In this document: positions 1 through 8,308 of the stretch, piece by piece
Position numbering within the stretch: position 1 is the stretch's first letter
Layout of the letters: the number at the start of each line of letters is the position of its first letter
Assembly: GCA_964521255.1 (NCBI GenBank)
Contig: CAZFRM010000009.1
Span: 109,882 to 173,881, forward strand
Direction: 5' to 3'
Length of the DNA: 64,000 bases
From: ZC4RG29 sp964521255
GTDB taxonomy: Bacteria; Bacteroidota; Bacteroidia; Cytophagales; Cyclobacteriaceae
Notes under the pieces: model-generated
The model's database searches: none
Seen by the model: only the letters and a program-made list of their open reading frames with translations
What the model was told of the DNA's origin: nothing
Program-made: the position numbers and the translations under genes

Positions 1-2
1 AC

Positions 3-905
3 CTTGTTATTGGCGCCGTGGTACTTCTTTCCGTATCAACAGCGCTGGATGTTAAAGACTATTTCCAAACAAAAAATTCTTTTGATAAGTATAACCACGC
101 AGAGGCTAAGCAACAGGTAGGACAAACATTGGCAATGGAAGATAGTTTGTCTGTTACTGCCTGGGAAAATATAGTGGCTGAGCAGAAGCCAACGAAGAAA
201 AAAATTGACGAAAGCATTACGGCATTTCACAAAGATTATTTCAGTGTGCTGTTGTATAAGGCTCCCATCAACCAGAATATGCAAACCGTTATTATGTACC
301 GTTACTTTTTCTGGGACATCTTTGCCATGATGTTATTGGGAATGGCTTTTCTGAAGAATGGTATTTTGAAAGCATCAAAATCAAACAGGTATTATTTGAT
401 ATTGGCTTTGGTGGGATATGGCATTGGTATAACAACAAATTATTTTGAAACAAGAAACATTGTATCACATCAGTTTGAAATAGTCCCTATGGCATTGTCG
501 GGCGTAACGTATAATTTAGGAAGAGTATTTACCACCCTGGGACATTTGGCTGTGGTCATGTTATTCATCAAGTCGGGCATACTTCCATTTTTACAAAAAT
601 CACTCGCGGCGGTAGGGCAAATGGCTTTTACGAATTACATAATGCAGACCATTATTTGTAATACCATTTTCCTGGGATTTGGTTTTTCAATGTACGGAAG
701 ATTGCAGCGTTATGAGCTGTATTATATTGTATTTGGAATCTTGATATTTCAATTAATTGTCAGTCCGGTATGGTTGAAGCATTTTCGTTTCGGTCCGATG
801 GAGTGGTTATGGCGGTCACTAACCTATTGGCAAAGGCAACCTTTCAAAAAGACAGACCAAAGAAAATCCTTGATTGAAAATGAGATTGCAGATGTGCATG
901 CATGA
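3..905 (+). CDS. DUF418 family membrane protein, 5' end missing
   Basis: The reading frame is open to the first base of the window, so the gene starts upstream and only about 300 C-terminal residues of a roughly 400-residue family are present. The visible part has several hydrophobic helices and ends with the DUF418 signature, including a FTNYIMQT segment followed by a GPMEWLWRSLTY tail. DUF418 proteins are bacterial inner-membrane proteins of unknown biochemical role, often called putative transporters or acyltransferase-like proteins. The frame ends at TGA just before a 140-base gap. No partner gene is visible. The family call is from recognised sequence features and is fairly secure; function is not known. 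Confidence 0.8.
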   Translation, partial: LVIGAVVLLSVSTALDVKDYFQTKNSFDKYNHAEAKQQVGQTLAMEDSLSVTAWENIVAEQKPTKKKIDESITAFHKDYFSVLLYKAPINQNMQTVIMYRYFFWDIFAMMLLGMAFLKNGILKASKSNRYYLILALVGYGIGITTNYFETRNIVSHQFEIVPMALSGVTYNLGRVFTTLGHLAVVMLFIKSGILPFLQKSLAAVGQMAFTNYIMQTIICNTIFLGFGFSMYGRLQRYELYYIVFGILIFQLIVSPVWLKHFRFGPMEWLWRSLTYWQRQPFKKTDQRKSLIENEIADVHA

Positions 906-1047
906 AAGTCTTATAAGGCCATCCAAAAACTCAACCATTTATCCTAATCCCTTTTGCATTTCTGAAGATAGCAGGCGACCTTAAGGCTCTGTATGCAACT
1001 TTTTGCCAGGTTGCGTAAGCCTGAAATGTTTGTTAAAAATTTTGATC

Positions 1048-2448
1048 ATGAAGAAAAATACTAAACCTGCAATCTCAAGACGAAAGTTCATTTCTACCTC
1101 CGTTAAGACTACCGTTATTTCATCGCTCGCATTAAGCGGATTTCCTGCCATTGTTCCTTCCAGTGTTTTTGGAAAGAATGCACCCAGTAACCGTATCAAT
1201 ATCGGTGCTATTGGTACAGGCCGCATATCAAGAATTCATGACATTCCCGGCGTTTGGAAATATGACTATGCGCAGATTGTGGCGGTCTGTGATCTTGATA
1301 CAAAGCGTGCAGAGGAGGCTAAGATATTAGTGAATGAATATTACACTAATAAGAATGGCAAGCCTTACGATGGTGTAAAAGTTTATCATGATTACCATGA
1401 TGTGATTAAAAGCAAAGATATTGACGCCGTGATCATCAGCACACCTGATCACTGGCACGCGTTGATTGCCGTGGATGCCGCGCGTGAAAAGAAGCATATC
1501 TATTTACAAAAGCCTGCTTCATTAACTATTTCAGAAGGACGAATGATGAGCGACATCATTGGAAAGAGTGGTGTGAAATTTCAGATTGGCAGTCAGCAAA
1601 GATCGTCCGAACAATTCCGCTATGCGGCGGAGCTTGTAAGAAATGGTCGTATAGGCCAGTTGAAAAAAGTATATGTTGGTCTTCCCGGAGATCCTTCCGG
1701 TGATGAAGAGCCGGAAATGCCAGTACCTGAAAATCTGAATTATGATATGTGGCTGGGTTCTACGCCAGAAGTTTATTATACAGAGAAGCGAGTGCATCCT
1801 CAAGTTGGCTATGACAGACCGGGATGGTTGCGCTGTGAGCAGTTTGGTGCAGGTATGATAACCGGTTGGGGCGCGCATCATATTGATTCTGCGCATTGGG
1901 GAATGGGAATGGAACGTTCTGGTCCGGTTGAGATTTGGGGTCATGCCGACTTTCCTACTTCCGGCTTATGGGATGTGCATGGTATTTTCACAACACATGC
2001 TTTGTATGACAACGGAGTTGAAATGACGGTGAGCAATGAGTTGCCAAATGGTGTTAAGTTCGAAGGAACAGAAGGATGGATTTTTGTAACGCGTGGAAAC
2101 TACCAGGCTACTTCCAGCGATCCTGTTGTCAACAGAGACGGCACAAAACCTTTGGATGCCAGTGATCCGGGGATTATTAAATCTGTTATCGGGCCGGATG
2201 AATTTCATTTTATGGTGAGCGATGATCATCATGGAAATTGGCTCGAAGCTATTCGCGATAACAAACCGACCCTTGCACCGGTGGAAGAAGCGCATCGTTC
2301 ATGCTCTGCCTGCTTGCTTCACCACGTTACGATGAAGTTGAAGAGAAAAGTATATTGGGATCCTAAAACCGAGAAATTCAAAAACGATGATGAGGCAACA
2401 GCGATGTTGTCTCGTACACAACGTAGTCCATATATTGTAAAGATTTAA
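1048..2448 (+). CDS. Tat-exported Gfo/Idh/MocA family oxidoreductase
   Basis: A 466-residue NAD(P)-dependent sugar dehydrogenase-like protein. The start at 1048 places a twin-arginine motif (SRRKFI, residues 10-15) before a hydrophobic stretch, so export through Tat is expected; the longer frame from 1003 would bury this signal. The Rossmann loop GAIGTGRISR lies near residue 57, a STPDHWHA block near 135 and the lysine-bearing LQKPAS motif near 160. Family members oxidise or epimerise sugars and inositols, sometimes with tightly bound cofactor after folding in the cytoplasm. It is followed after 137 bases by a second, lipoprotein-type member, and three more relatives lie at 40-44.5 kb. The substrate cannot be told. 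Confidence 0.9.
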   Translation: MKKNTKPAISRRKFISTSVKTTVISSLALSGFPAIVPSSVFGKNAPSNRINIGAIGTGRISRIHDIPGVWKYDYAQIVAVCDLDTKRAEEAKILVNEYYTNKNGKPYDGVKVYHDYHDVIKSKDIDAVIISTPDHWHALIAVDAAREKKHIYLQKPASLTISEGRMMSDIIGKSGVKFQIGSQQRSSEQFRYAAELVRNGRIGQLKKVYVGLPGDPSGDEEPEMPVPENLNYDMWLGSTPEVYYTEKRVHPQVGYDRPGWLRCEQFGAGMITGWGAHHIDSAHWGMGMERSGPVEIWGHADFPTSGLWDVHGIFTTHALYDNGVEMTVSNELPNGVKFEGTEGWIFVTRGNYQATSSDPVVNRDGTKPLDASDPGIIKSVIGPDEFHFMVSDDHHGNWLEAIRDNKPTLAPVEEAHRSCSACLLHHVTMKLKRKVYWDPKTEKFKNDDEATAMLSRTQRSPYIVKI

Positions 2449-2454
2449 AATCTT

Positions 2455-2527
2455 GCCACGAAGGCACAAAGACACAAAGAAATTCAAATTCATAAGAAAC
2501 ATCTTAGTGCCTTCGTGCCTTCGTGGC
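2455..2527. repeat. Palindromic intergenic repeat, CACGAAGGCAC type
   Basis: Perfect 13-bp arms GCCACGAAGGCAC (2455-2467) and GTGCCTTCGTGGC (2515-2527) enclose further imperfect pairing (AAAGACACAAAG against CTTAGTGCC). It sits directly after the oxidoreductase stop codon and could act as a transcript-end hairpin, but there is no T-run. Relatives occur at 13601, 41525 and 43143. Confidence 0.8.
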
Positions 2528-2585
2528 CAAAATAAAAGTACAGCCCTATATCTTAAATTAAGTCCTAAACTTTCAGAGTTATTGC

Positions 2586-3944
2586 ATGAAGTACATTCCT
2601 ATTCTTATTCTCTTTACTTTACTATTATCCTGTCAACCTCCCACTGAAGAAAAAATGAATGATAAAGTAAAACTGGTCACCTTAGACCCCGGACATTTCC
2701 ATGCAGCATTAGTACAAAAGTCAATGTACGATGATGTGGATTCTGTTGTGCATGTTTATTCACCCGGCGGATCTGATTTACAATTACACCTAGGCCGCGT
2801 AGAGAATTTTAACAAACGGGAGAAAGACCCAACCCATTGGAAAGAAGAAGTATATGTGGGGCCTGATTATTTTGAAAAGATGTTGAAGGAAAAGACCGGC
2901 AACGTTGTGGTGTTATCAGGCAATAATAAAAGAAAGACTGAATACATTACTAAATCACTCAAAGCCGGATTCAATGTATTGGCTGATAAACCTATGGTTA
3001 TTGATGCTGCTGGCTTTGAAATGTTAAAGCAAGCCTTTACTACAGCAGAGAAAAGTAATTTACTGTTGTATGATATCATGACAGAGCGTTATGAAATCAC
3101 TACTATTTTACAACGCGAATTCTCCATGCTTTCAGAAGTATTCGGACAAATTGAAGCGGGCACGCCTGAAAACCCATCGATAACAAAAGAGAGTGTCCAT
3201 CATTTTTATAAATATGTTTCAGGAAGTGTATTGACGCGGCCCGCATGGTTTATGGATGTTGAGCAGCAAGGCCAGGGCATTGTAGATGTGTCAACGCATT
3301 TAGTGGATCTGGTACAGTGGGAATGTTTCCCTGATCAGCGTCTGGATTATACTAAAGATGTTGAGCTTATATCAGCTCGCCGGTGGTCTACCGATATGAC
3401 GCGAAGCGAGTTTAATGCCATCACGAAAATGGAAGACTTTCCGGATTATTTGAAGAAAGATATTGTAAATGATTCCATCCTTCGTGTGTATAGCAATGGT
3501 GAGATCAATTTCAAGTTAAAAGGAATTCATGCGAAGACATCCGTCATCTGGGCCTATCGTTCTCCCGGTGATGGAGGCGATACACATTATTCCATCATGC
3601 GTGGAACAAAAGCAAATCTTATCATCAGGCAGGGAGAAGAACAACAATTCAAACCTACGCTTTATATTGAGCCAGTAAAAAATGATCCGGCATTTGAAAC
3701 TGCTTTATTGAGTGAGTTAAAAAAGTTACAAAGCAAGTATGCTGGTGTTGAGTTAAAGAAACTTGAAAGCGGTTGGGAAGTACTCATTCCAGATCATTAC
3801 AAAGAAGGTCACGAAGCACATTTCTCACGCGTCACTGAAAAATTTTTGGAATACCTCATGAACGATAATCTGCCCACTTGGGAAGTGCCTAACATGATTT
3901 CCAAGTACTATATCACTACAAAGGCTTTGGAAATGGCAAAGTAA
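2586..3944 (+). CDS. Lipoprotein of the Gfo/Idh/MocA-like oxidoreductase superfamily
   Basis: A 452-residue protein beginning with a short signal peptide and lipobox (LLLSC, Cys16), so it should be a lipid-anchored envelope protein. The remainder resembles the putative oxidoreductases that carry the C-terminal domain known as Oxidoredct_C: a degenerate nucleotide-binding N-terminal half (VKLVTLDPGHFHAAL, then VLSGNNKRKTEYI) and a conserved VLADKPMVI segment near residue 135 that corresponds to the EKP lysine of the Gfo family. A glycine-rich Rossmann loop is not obvious, so cofactor binding may be altered. It follows the Tat-exported relative at 1048 and may work on the same carbohydrate. Confidence 0.85.
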   Translation: MKYIPILILFTLLLSCQPPTEEKMNDKVKLVTLDPGHFHAALVQKSMYDDVDSVVHVYSPGGSDLQLHLGRVENFNKREKDPTHWKEEVYVGPDYFEKMLKEKTGNVVVLSGNNKRKTEYITKSLKAGFNVLADKPMVIDAAGFEMLKQAFTTAEKSNLLLYDIMTERYEITTILQREFSMLSEVFGQIEAGTPENPSITKESVHHFYKYVSGSVLTRPAWFMDVEQQGQGIVDVSTHLVDLVQWECFPDQRLDYTKDVELISARRWSTDMTRSEFNAITKMEDFPDYLKKDIVNDSILRVYSNGEINFKLKGIHAKTSVIWAYRSPGDGGDTHYSIMRGTKANLIIRQGEEQQFKPTLYIEPVKNDPAFETALLSELKKLQSKYAGVELKKLESGWEVLIPDHYKEGHEAHFSRVTEKFLEYLMNDNLPTWEVPNMISKYYITTKALEMAK

Positions 3945-3954
3945 TAAGTTACCG

Positions 3955-3991
3955 GTTATCAGTTAATAGAAAAATACGGATAACTGATAAC
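3955..3991. repeat. Inverted repeat GTTATCAGTTA
   Basis: Perfect 11-bp arms GTTATCAGTTA (3955-3965) and TAACTGATAAC (3981-3991), with a further CGATAACTG copy just downstream. It lies between a stop codon and the next gene. No T-run follows, so terminator activity is not supported by sequence. Confidence 0.6.
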
Positions 3992-4037
3992 TATTAACCG
4001 ATAACTGCTATTATTGCCGGCAACAAAAGCAAACACG

Positions 4038-4658
4038 TTGAAGAATATAAAGACCATCATCTTCGACCTCGGTGGGGTGATCATAGATCTCGATGTAGAA
4101 AGAACCATCAACGGCTTCTCATCGCTTTCCGGATTTTCACCGGAAAAGGTAAAAAAACTATACGCTACACATCCTGTCTTTCACGACTATGAAAAAGGAC
4201 TTGTAACAGATGAATCTTTTCGCGAAGAAATCCGTGGTCTTTTTCAGTCGGAAGAAGTGGATGATTCCCATATCGATGATGCGTGGAATGCTATGCTGTT
4301 AGGTATTCCAAAACCAAAGCTTGAACTTTTGCAAAAATTGAAAGAACGTTATAAGGTGATGATTCTCAGTAACACGAATAATATTCATGTCCAGCAGATG
4401 GAGAGAAATATTTTGCCGAAGGTATCAGACTTTTCGTCATTAGATCATTTTGTTCACAACGTTTACTACTCTCACATTCTTCGCATGCGAAAACCGGATG
4501 CAGAAATATATCAATACGTTTTGGATGATCAAGGTTTGCGCGCTGAAGAAACGATCTTCCTTGATGATAATGCCGACAACGTGAAAGGAGCGGAGCAGGT
4601 GGGCCTTAAGGTAAAGTACATTACAGATTCTAATCAGATTTTTGACTTGTTTAATTGA
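4038..4658 (+). CDS. HAD-superfamily phosphatase (subfamily IA)
   Basis: A cytoplasmic hydrolase of about 206 residues. The catalytic motif I is IIFDLGGVIIDLD, motif II is MILSNTN, the conserved lysine is in the MRKPDAEIYQ block and motif IV is IFLDDNADNVKGA, matching haloacid dehalogenase-like phosphatases of the YihX type that act on small sugar phosphates. There is no ATG near the start. The TTG at 4038 gives the usual family N-terminus (MKNIKTIIFDLGG); another TTG at 4014 would add eight residues. The stop codon is followed immediately by the M50 protease gene, suggesting one transcript. Substrate is unknown. Confidence 0.88.
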   Translation: MKNIKTIIFDLGGVIIDLDVERTINGFSSLSGFSPEKVKKLYATHPVFHDYEKGLVTDESFREEIRGLFQSEEVDDSHIDDAWNAMLLGIPKPKLELLQKLKERYKVMILSNTNNIHVQQMERNILPKVSDFSSLDHFVHNVYYSHILRMRKPDAEIYQYVLDDQGLRAEETIFLDDNADNVKGAEQVGLKVKYITDSNQIFDLFN

Positions 4659-4660
4659 TC

Positions 4661-5842
4661 ATGGATAAGGAGACACGAAGGGTACTGTTACAAGTTTTGT
4701 TATTCATTCTCACCTTTGTTACCACAACATTATCCGGTGCAGAGTGGGCGTATAGCAAATCTGTTTTCTACACTGATTTTACGTGGAATGATTTTTTAAG
4801 CGGAATGAAATTTTCCGTTCCGTTTTTACTCATTCTGTCTGTACATGAATTCGGACATTATTTTACGGCCATTTATCATAAGGTTCGTACTTCACTTCCA
4901 TATTACATTCCGATACCGCCAATATTTTTGTCGATAGGAACGTTGGGCGCTATTATCCGTATCCGAAGTAAAGTGTATTCAAATATTCAGCACTTTGATA
5001 TTGGGCTAGCCGGACCGTTATCAGGGTTTATTATTGCTTTGGTCGTTCTCTTCTATGGATTCAAAACATTACCACCGCCGGAATATATTTTTGAAATTCA
5101 TCCTGAATACGAACAATACGGTTTGAATTATGCAGACCATGTTTATACAAAAGAGTTTTTAAGAAGCCGGTTGTTGGAGCAAGGAGTCCCTGAGGACACC
5201 TTGACAAGTATTCCGGATATTTCGTTTGGCAGTAATTTGATCATGGATTTTTTTTCAAAGTTTGTTGCTGATCCGGAAAGAGTGCCCAACCCCCATGAGC
5301 TAATGCACTACCCTGTGTTGTTTGCCGGGTTCATTGCCCTTTTCTTTACGAGTTTAAATTTACTTCCCATCGGTCAGTTGGATGGAGGCCATGTGATCTA
5401 TGGATTGTTCGGACGCAAAGGACATAAAATCATTGCCACCGTTTTCTTTTTGATGCTGATTATTTATTCGGGCCTGGGTTATATTGACATTCGGACAGAA
5501 AGGGAACAGCTAAGCTGGGTCATTCCAGCCGGTGTGTTATTTTATTATTTATGCCTCCAGGGACTTGGTCTTTCAACCCGTGATACATTAATGTATTCTC
5601 TTTTGATCATTCTTTTCCTTTTAGGTATGGCCTGGTTCTTTCCAAATGTGAAAGGCTATTCCGGTTGGCTGTTTTTTGGCCTGATCGTCGGGCGGTTGCT
5701 GGGGGTTCATCATCCTCCCACTGAAATAGAGCAACCGTTGGATACGAAGCGGCAAATTTTAGGATGGATATGTTTGCTGATCTTTATCCTGAGCTTTAGT
5801 CCGCAGCCGCTTATTCTTACGGAGGTTGATTTGAGTAAGTAA
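4661..5842 (+). CDS. Site-2 protease family (M50) membrane metalloprotease
   Basis: An integral membrane zinc protease of about 393 residues. The HExxH motif appears as HEFGHY near residue 65, followed by a GPLSGF membrane segment, and the third metal ligand lies in NLLPIGQLDGGHVIYG near residue 245. Multiple hydrophobic helices cover most of the rest. Such proteases cleave transmembrane segments of regulatory proteins. The ATG at 4661 is preferred to the TTG at 4655 that overlaps the upstream stop codon. It is probably cotranscribed with the HAD phosphatase. There is no PDZ domain, so it is closer to the short M50B type. No substrate anti-sigma factor is seen nearby. Confidence 0.9.
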   Translation: MDKETRRVLLQVLLFILTFVTTTLSGAEWAYSKSVFYTDFTWNDFLSGMKFSVPFLLILSVHEFGHYFTAIYHKVRTSLPYYIPIPPIFLSIGTLGAIIRIRSKVYSNIQHFDIGLAGPLSGFIIALVVLFYGFKTLPPPEYIFEIHPEYEQYGLNYADHVYTKEFLRSRLLEQGVPEDTLTSIPDISFGSNLIMDFFSKFVADPERVPNPHELMHYPVLFAGFIALFFTSLNLLPIGQLDGGHVIYGLFGRKGHKIIATVFFLMLIIYSGLGYIDIRTEREQLSWVIPAGVLFYYLCLQGLGLSTRDTLMYSLLIILFLLGMAWFFPNVKGYSGWLFFGLIVGRLLGVHHPPTEIEQPLDTKRQILGWICLLIFILSFSPQPLILTEVDLSK

Positions 5843-5858
5843 GTCTCAGAGAGGATGG

Positions 5859-6752
5859 TCAATTGCACAGGCCATGATCATACGTTCTGTAATAGCGCGT
5901 TCCGTTAAGATAGGTTTTTTGGTTAGAAAAACTCAACTGGTAGGTAGTGATAGTGCCGTCGCTGAAGTGTAATTCAAGTATACTATTGCCCGCGCTATCA
6001 CTGGTAACTTTCCATGTGCCGGTACCTGATTCCTTTCCTCCGCTGCTTCCGAATGCGCCGCCACTATCCATAGACATACTGTTATTAGTGCTATAGGAAA
6101 ACTGTTGACTGGAGCATAATAAAATTTCTTCGCGGAAACTATACCCGCTGTAGGTACTGTACCCGCCATACGAAGAGCCGCCGCTGTAATTGGATTTCAT
6201 ATACGTAAGCTTTGCACCAGTTAAGGCGCTTCGCCATTCTGTGGAAACGGCGGACTCTTTCGGTTCACTGAATTTAAGGCTCAACGCTATTTCCTCTGCC
6301 AGTTGTTTATACATTGATGAATAGTGTGCGTCATCCGTTGTAGCCATGATAAGCACTCCCATGCCAAATGGGTTGATAACCCCGACCACGTATGCCTTCA
6401 CCTTTGTTCCCTGGATGGTTCCGGAAAATTCAGCTCCGATTCCTTCCGCCCCGACCTGTTGAATGTCACCTGTCCTTTTCAGATCAATTCCCTCGTCTCT
6501 GATGCCCTCCTCAGCCAATGACCTGAGCGTCGACAATTGAGATTCTTCATGGGGTAATATGATCACCAGGCCTGGCGTTATATCGGAAGCGATCAGGAAG
6601 ACCTCACCCGATTCCGCACCTTTCCATCCGTCCGGTATTGCGAACCTGATTCCGAGGGCCGGGTAATTTACCTCACCTGTTTGTTGTGCTGTACATTTAC
6701 CTGGCAGGAAGAACATAAGGATAATAAGAACCAGCAGGGCTTGTGTCTTCAT
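5859..6752 (-). CDS. Secreted protein of unknown function
   Basis: A 297-residue protein with a clear Sec signal peptide ending near KCTAQQ. The N-terminal half (LGIRFAIPDGWKG, then FLIASDITPGLVIILPHEE) resembles small globular domains found in secreted proteins of Bacteroidota that begin with a 'conserved Trp after PDGW' pattern, but I cannot name a family with confidence. The middle is rich in Gly, Ser and Tyr, and the C-terminal 60 residues (GTWKVTSDSAGNSILELHFSDG) look like a short beta-sheet domain seen in lipocalin-like proteins. It runs in the same direction as the kelch gene 40 bases upstream. No enzyme motif is seen. Confidence 0.7.
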   Translation of the reverse strand: MKTQALLVLIILMFFLPGKCTAQQTGEVNYPALGIRFAIPDGWKGAESGEVFLIASDITPGLVIILPHEESQLSTLRSLAEEGIRDEGIDLKRTGDIQQVGAEGIGAEFSGTIQGTKVKAYVVGVINPFGMGVLIMATTDDAHYSSMYKQLAEEIALSLKFSEPKESAVSTEWRSALTGAKLTYMKSNYSGGSSYGGYSTYSGYSFREEILLCSSQQFSYSTNNSMSMDSGGAFGSSGGKESGTGTWKVTSDSAGNSILELHFSDGTITTYQLSFSNQKTYLNGTRYYRTYDHGLCN

Positions 6753-6792
6753 CAGCAGTTACCGGTATGGGTTGAATTTTTCGTGTAACAAA

Positions 6793-8103
6793 TCAATCAA
6801 GGTACCAGGAGGTATCATTCTCGACGATACCTGCATAAGCGTTTCCAATAATCCATATTTTATCGTCAAACACAGCCGAAGCATGGTGCGCTTTTATTGA
6901 ATAGGGAGGTAACACTTTAGTCCATGCGACACCATCGGCAGTAAACCAAACATCATTGGAATTAAAACCAGCACCGCCAATGACCCACAGCTTATTATCA
7001 AAAGTTACAGATGTATGCTGCTCACGCGATGAAAATGCGTCTTCCGGTGTAACTTCTGTCCACGAAGTGCCATCGGGACTGGACCATACATCGTTCAAAA
7101 AGTCACTGCTATTCAAATCATAACCCCCGATAACCCACAACTTGTTGTTAAACGCTGCGACCGTATGCCCGGAACGTGCCGCAAATGGTGCCGAAGAAGC
7201 GGCTTGCGTCCATGAAAGGCCATCAGGGCTGAACCATACATCATTTTTTGCCCCGCCATCATATCCACCAACGACCCAGATCTTATTATCGAATACAACA
7301 GATGCATGAGCCACCCGGGGAGAAAATCCCGCGCTGAGGGTTACCGCTTCCCAGTCGGTTCCGTTAGCGCTGGACCACACATCATTTTTCCTGCTAAAGG
7401 CATCAGCCTGGCCGCCTATAACCCAGATACGGTCATTGAATGAAACACTTGTGTGGAAACGTCTTGCCGGGAACACGTTCGTTGTACTTAGCTTGCTCCA
7501 TGCCTTTCCGTTAGTGCTCACCCATACATCATTTGAGATATTACCCCCACTTTCTCCTCCCATAAGGAACAGCCGCCCCCTGGTAACAGCAAGAGAAGCG
7601 CCCCACACGGGAAGAAAAGGCTCTTTGCCGGCTACCTGGGTAAACAGGATTCCTCGTGTCTGAAAACTGTTGGCCGGGCTGGCGCTGCTTCCGCCCTTTC
7701 CATCAGTAGCGATTACTTTCCATGAATACGTTTCGGCGGTGTACAGTCGCTTGTCAGACTTAAAAGATCTTCCGGGGCCGGAATACAAAAGTGTTTCGGA
7801 ATTATCTTCGCCCGTAACATATAGTTCATACGTTATATCGTCTCCGTCCGGGTCAGTTGATGTCGACCATTCGAAAGCTGGAAATACACTCACCGATGTG
7901 GAGGCATCAGCGGGCGCGATCAACTCAACAGCGCCGGGACTTTGATTGACCGGTTCAATAGGGTCGTCAACAGGGTCGGGGCTTTGATCGACCGGTACAA
8001 TCTCTGCTTCACGCCCCTCACTGCAGGAGATAAGCAACAATACGCATACAATGCAAAAAAGCTGTATGGTAAAATTCTTTTTCTGTGGAATCCCGATTTT
8101 CAT
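6793..8103 (-). CDS. Kelch-repeat lipoprotein, paralogue 1
   Basis: A 436-residue lipoprotein (lipobox LLISC near residue 27). An Ig/fibronectin-like domain (about residues 55-150, with DPDGDDITYELYV and YSWKVIATDGKGG) is followed by about six kelch-like blades of the type FNNKLWVIGGY...NDVWSSPDGTSWTEV, predicting a beta-propeller exposed at the cell surface. Such propellers bind partners or glycans; no catalytic residues can be assigned. The protein ends NDTSWYLD. It has a close tandem paralogue at 8309-9563 with the same order of domains. The local regulatory genes (LuxR regulator, TPR kinase) suggest it is a target of that two-component system, though its own upstream DNA is disturbed by a gene fragment. 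Confidence 0.88.
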   Translation of the reverse strand: MKIGIPQKKNFTIQLFCIVCVLLLISCSEGREAEIVPVDQSPDPVDDPIEPVNQSPGAVELIAPADASTSVSVFPAFEWSTSTDPDGDDITYELYVTGEDNSETLLYSGPGRSFKSDKRLYTAETYSWKVIATDGKGGSSASPANSFQTRGILFTQVAGKEPFLPVWGASLAVTRGRLFLMGGESGGNISNDVWVSTNGKAWSKLSTTNVFPARRFHTSVSFNDRIWVIGGQADAFSRKNDVWSSANGTDWEAVTLSAGFSPRVAHASVVFDNKIWVVGGYDGGAKNDVWFSPDGLSWTQAASSAPFAARSGHTVAAFNNKLWVIGGYDLNSSDFLNDVWSSPDGTSWTEVTPEDAFSSREQHTSVTFDNKLWVIGGAGFNSNDVWFTADGVAWTKVLPPYSIKAHHASAVFDDKIWIIGNAYAGIVENDTSWYLD

Positions 8104-8155
8104 ACTGTGTGTTATAGATTAAAAATTCTGATTGGTGATACTAAACTGATGTTGT

Positions 8156-8236
8156 TGTACAGTCGCTTGTCAGACTTAAAAGATCTGCCGGAGTCCGAAT
8201 ACAAAAGTGTTTCGGAGTTTTCTCTGTCTGTAGCTT
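8156..8236 (-). pseudogene. Fragment of a third kelch lipoprotein gene
   Basis: This stretch between the two kelch genes is a near copy of 7740-7820 inside paralogue 1. Read on the minus strand it encodes SETLLYSDSGRSFKSDKRLY, against SETLLYSGPGRSFKSDKRLY in the intact gene. It has no start, signal or continuation, so it is a remnant of a further tandem copy or of an unequal recombination. It occupies the promoter region of paralogue 1. Confidence 0.75.
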
Positions 8237-8308
8237 ATCAAAAAGCATAGGATAATGGTTAGTAAAATATTATGGTAATTTTTCATAAAAGATGTGGGTA
8301 TTTTCAGT

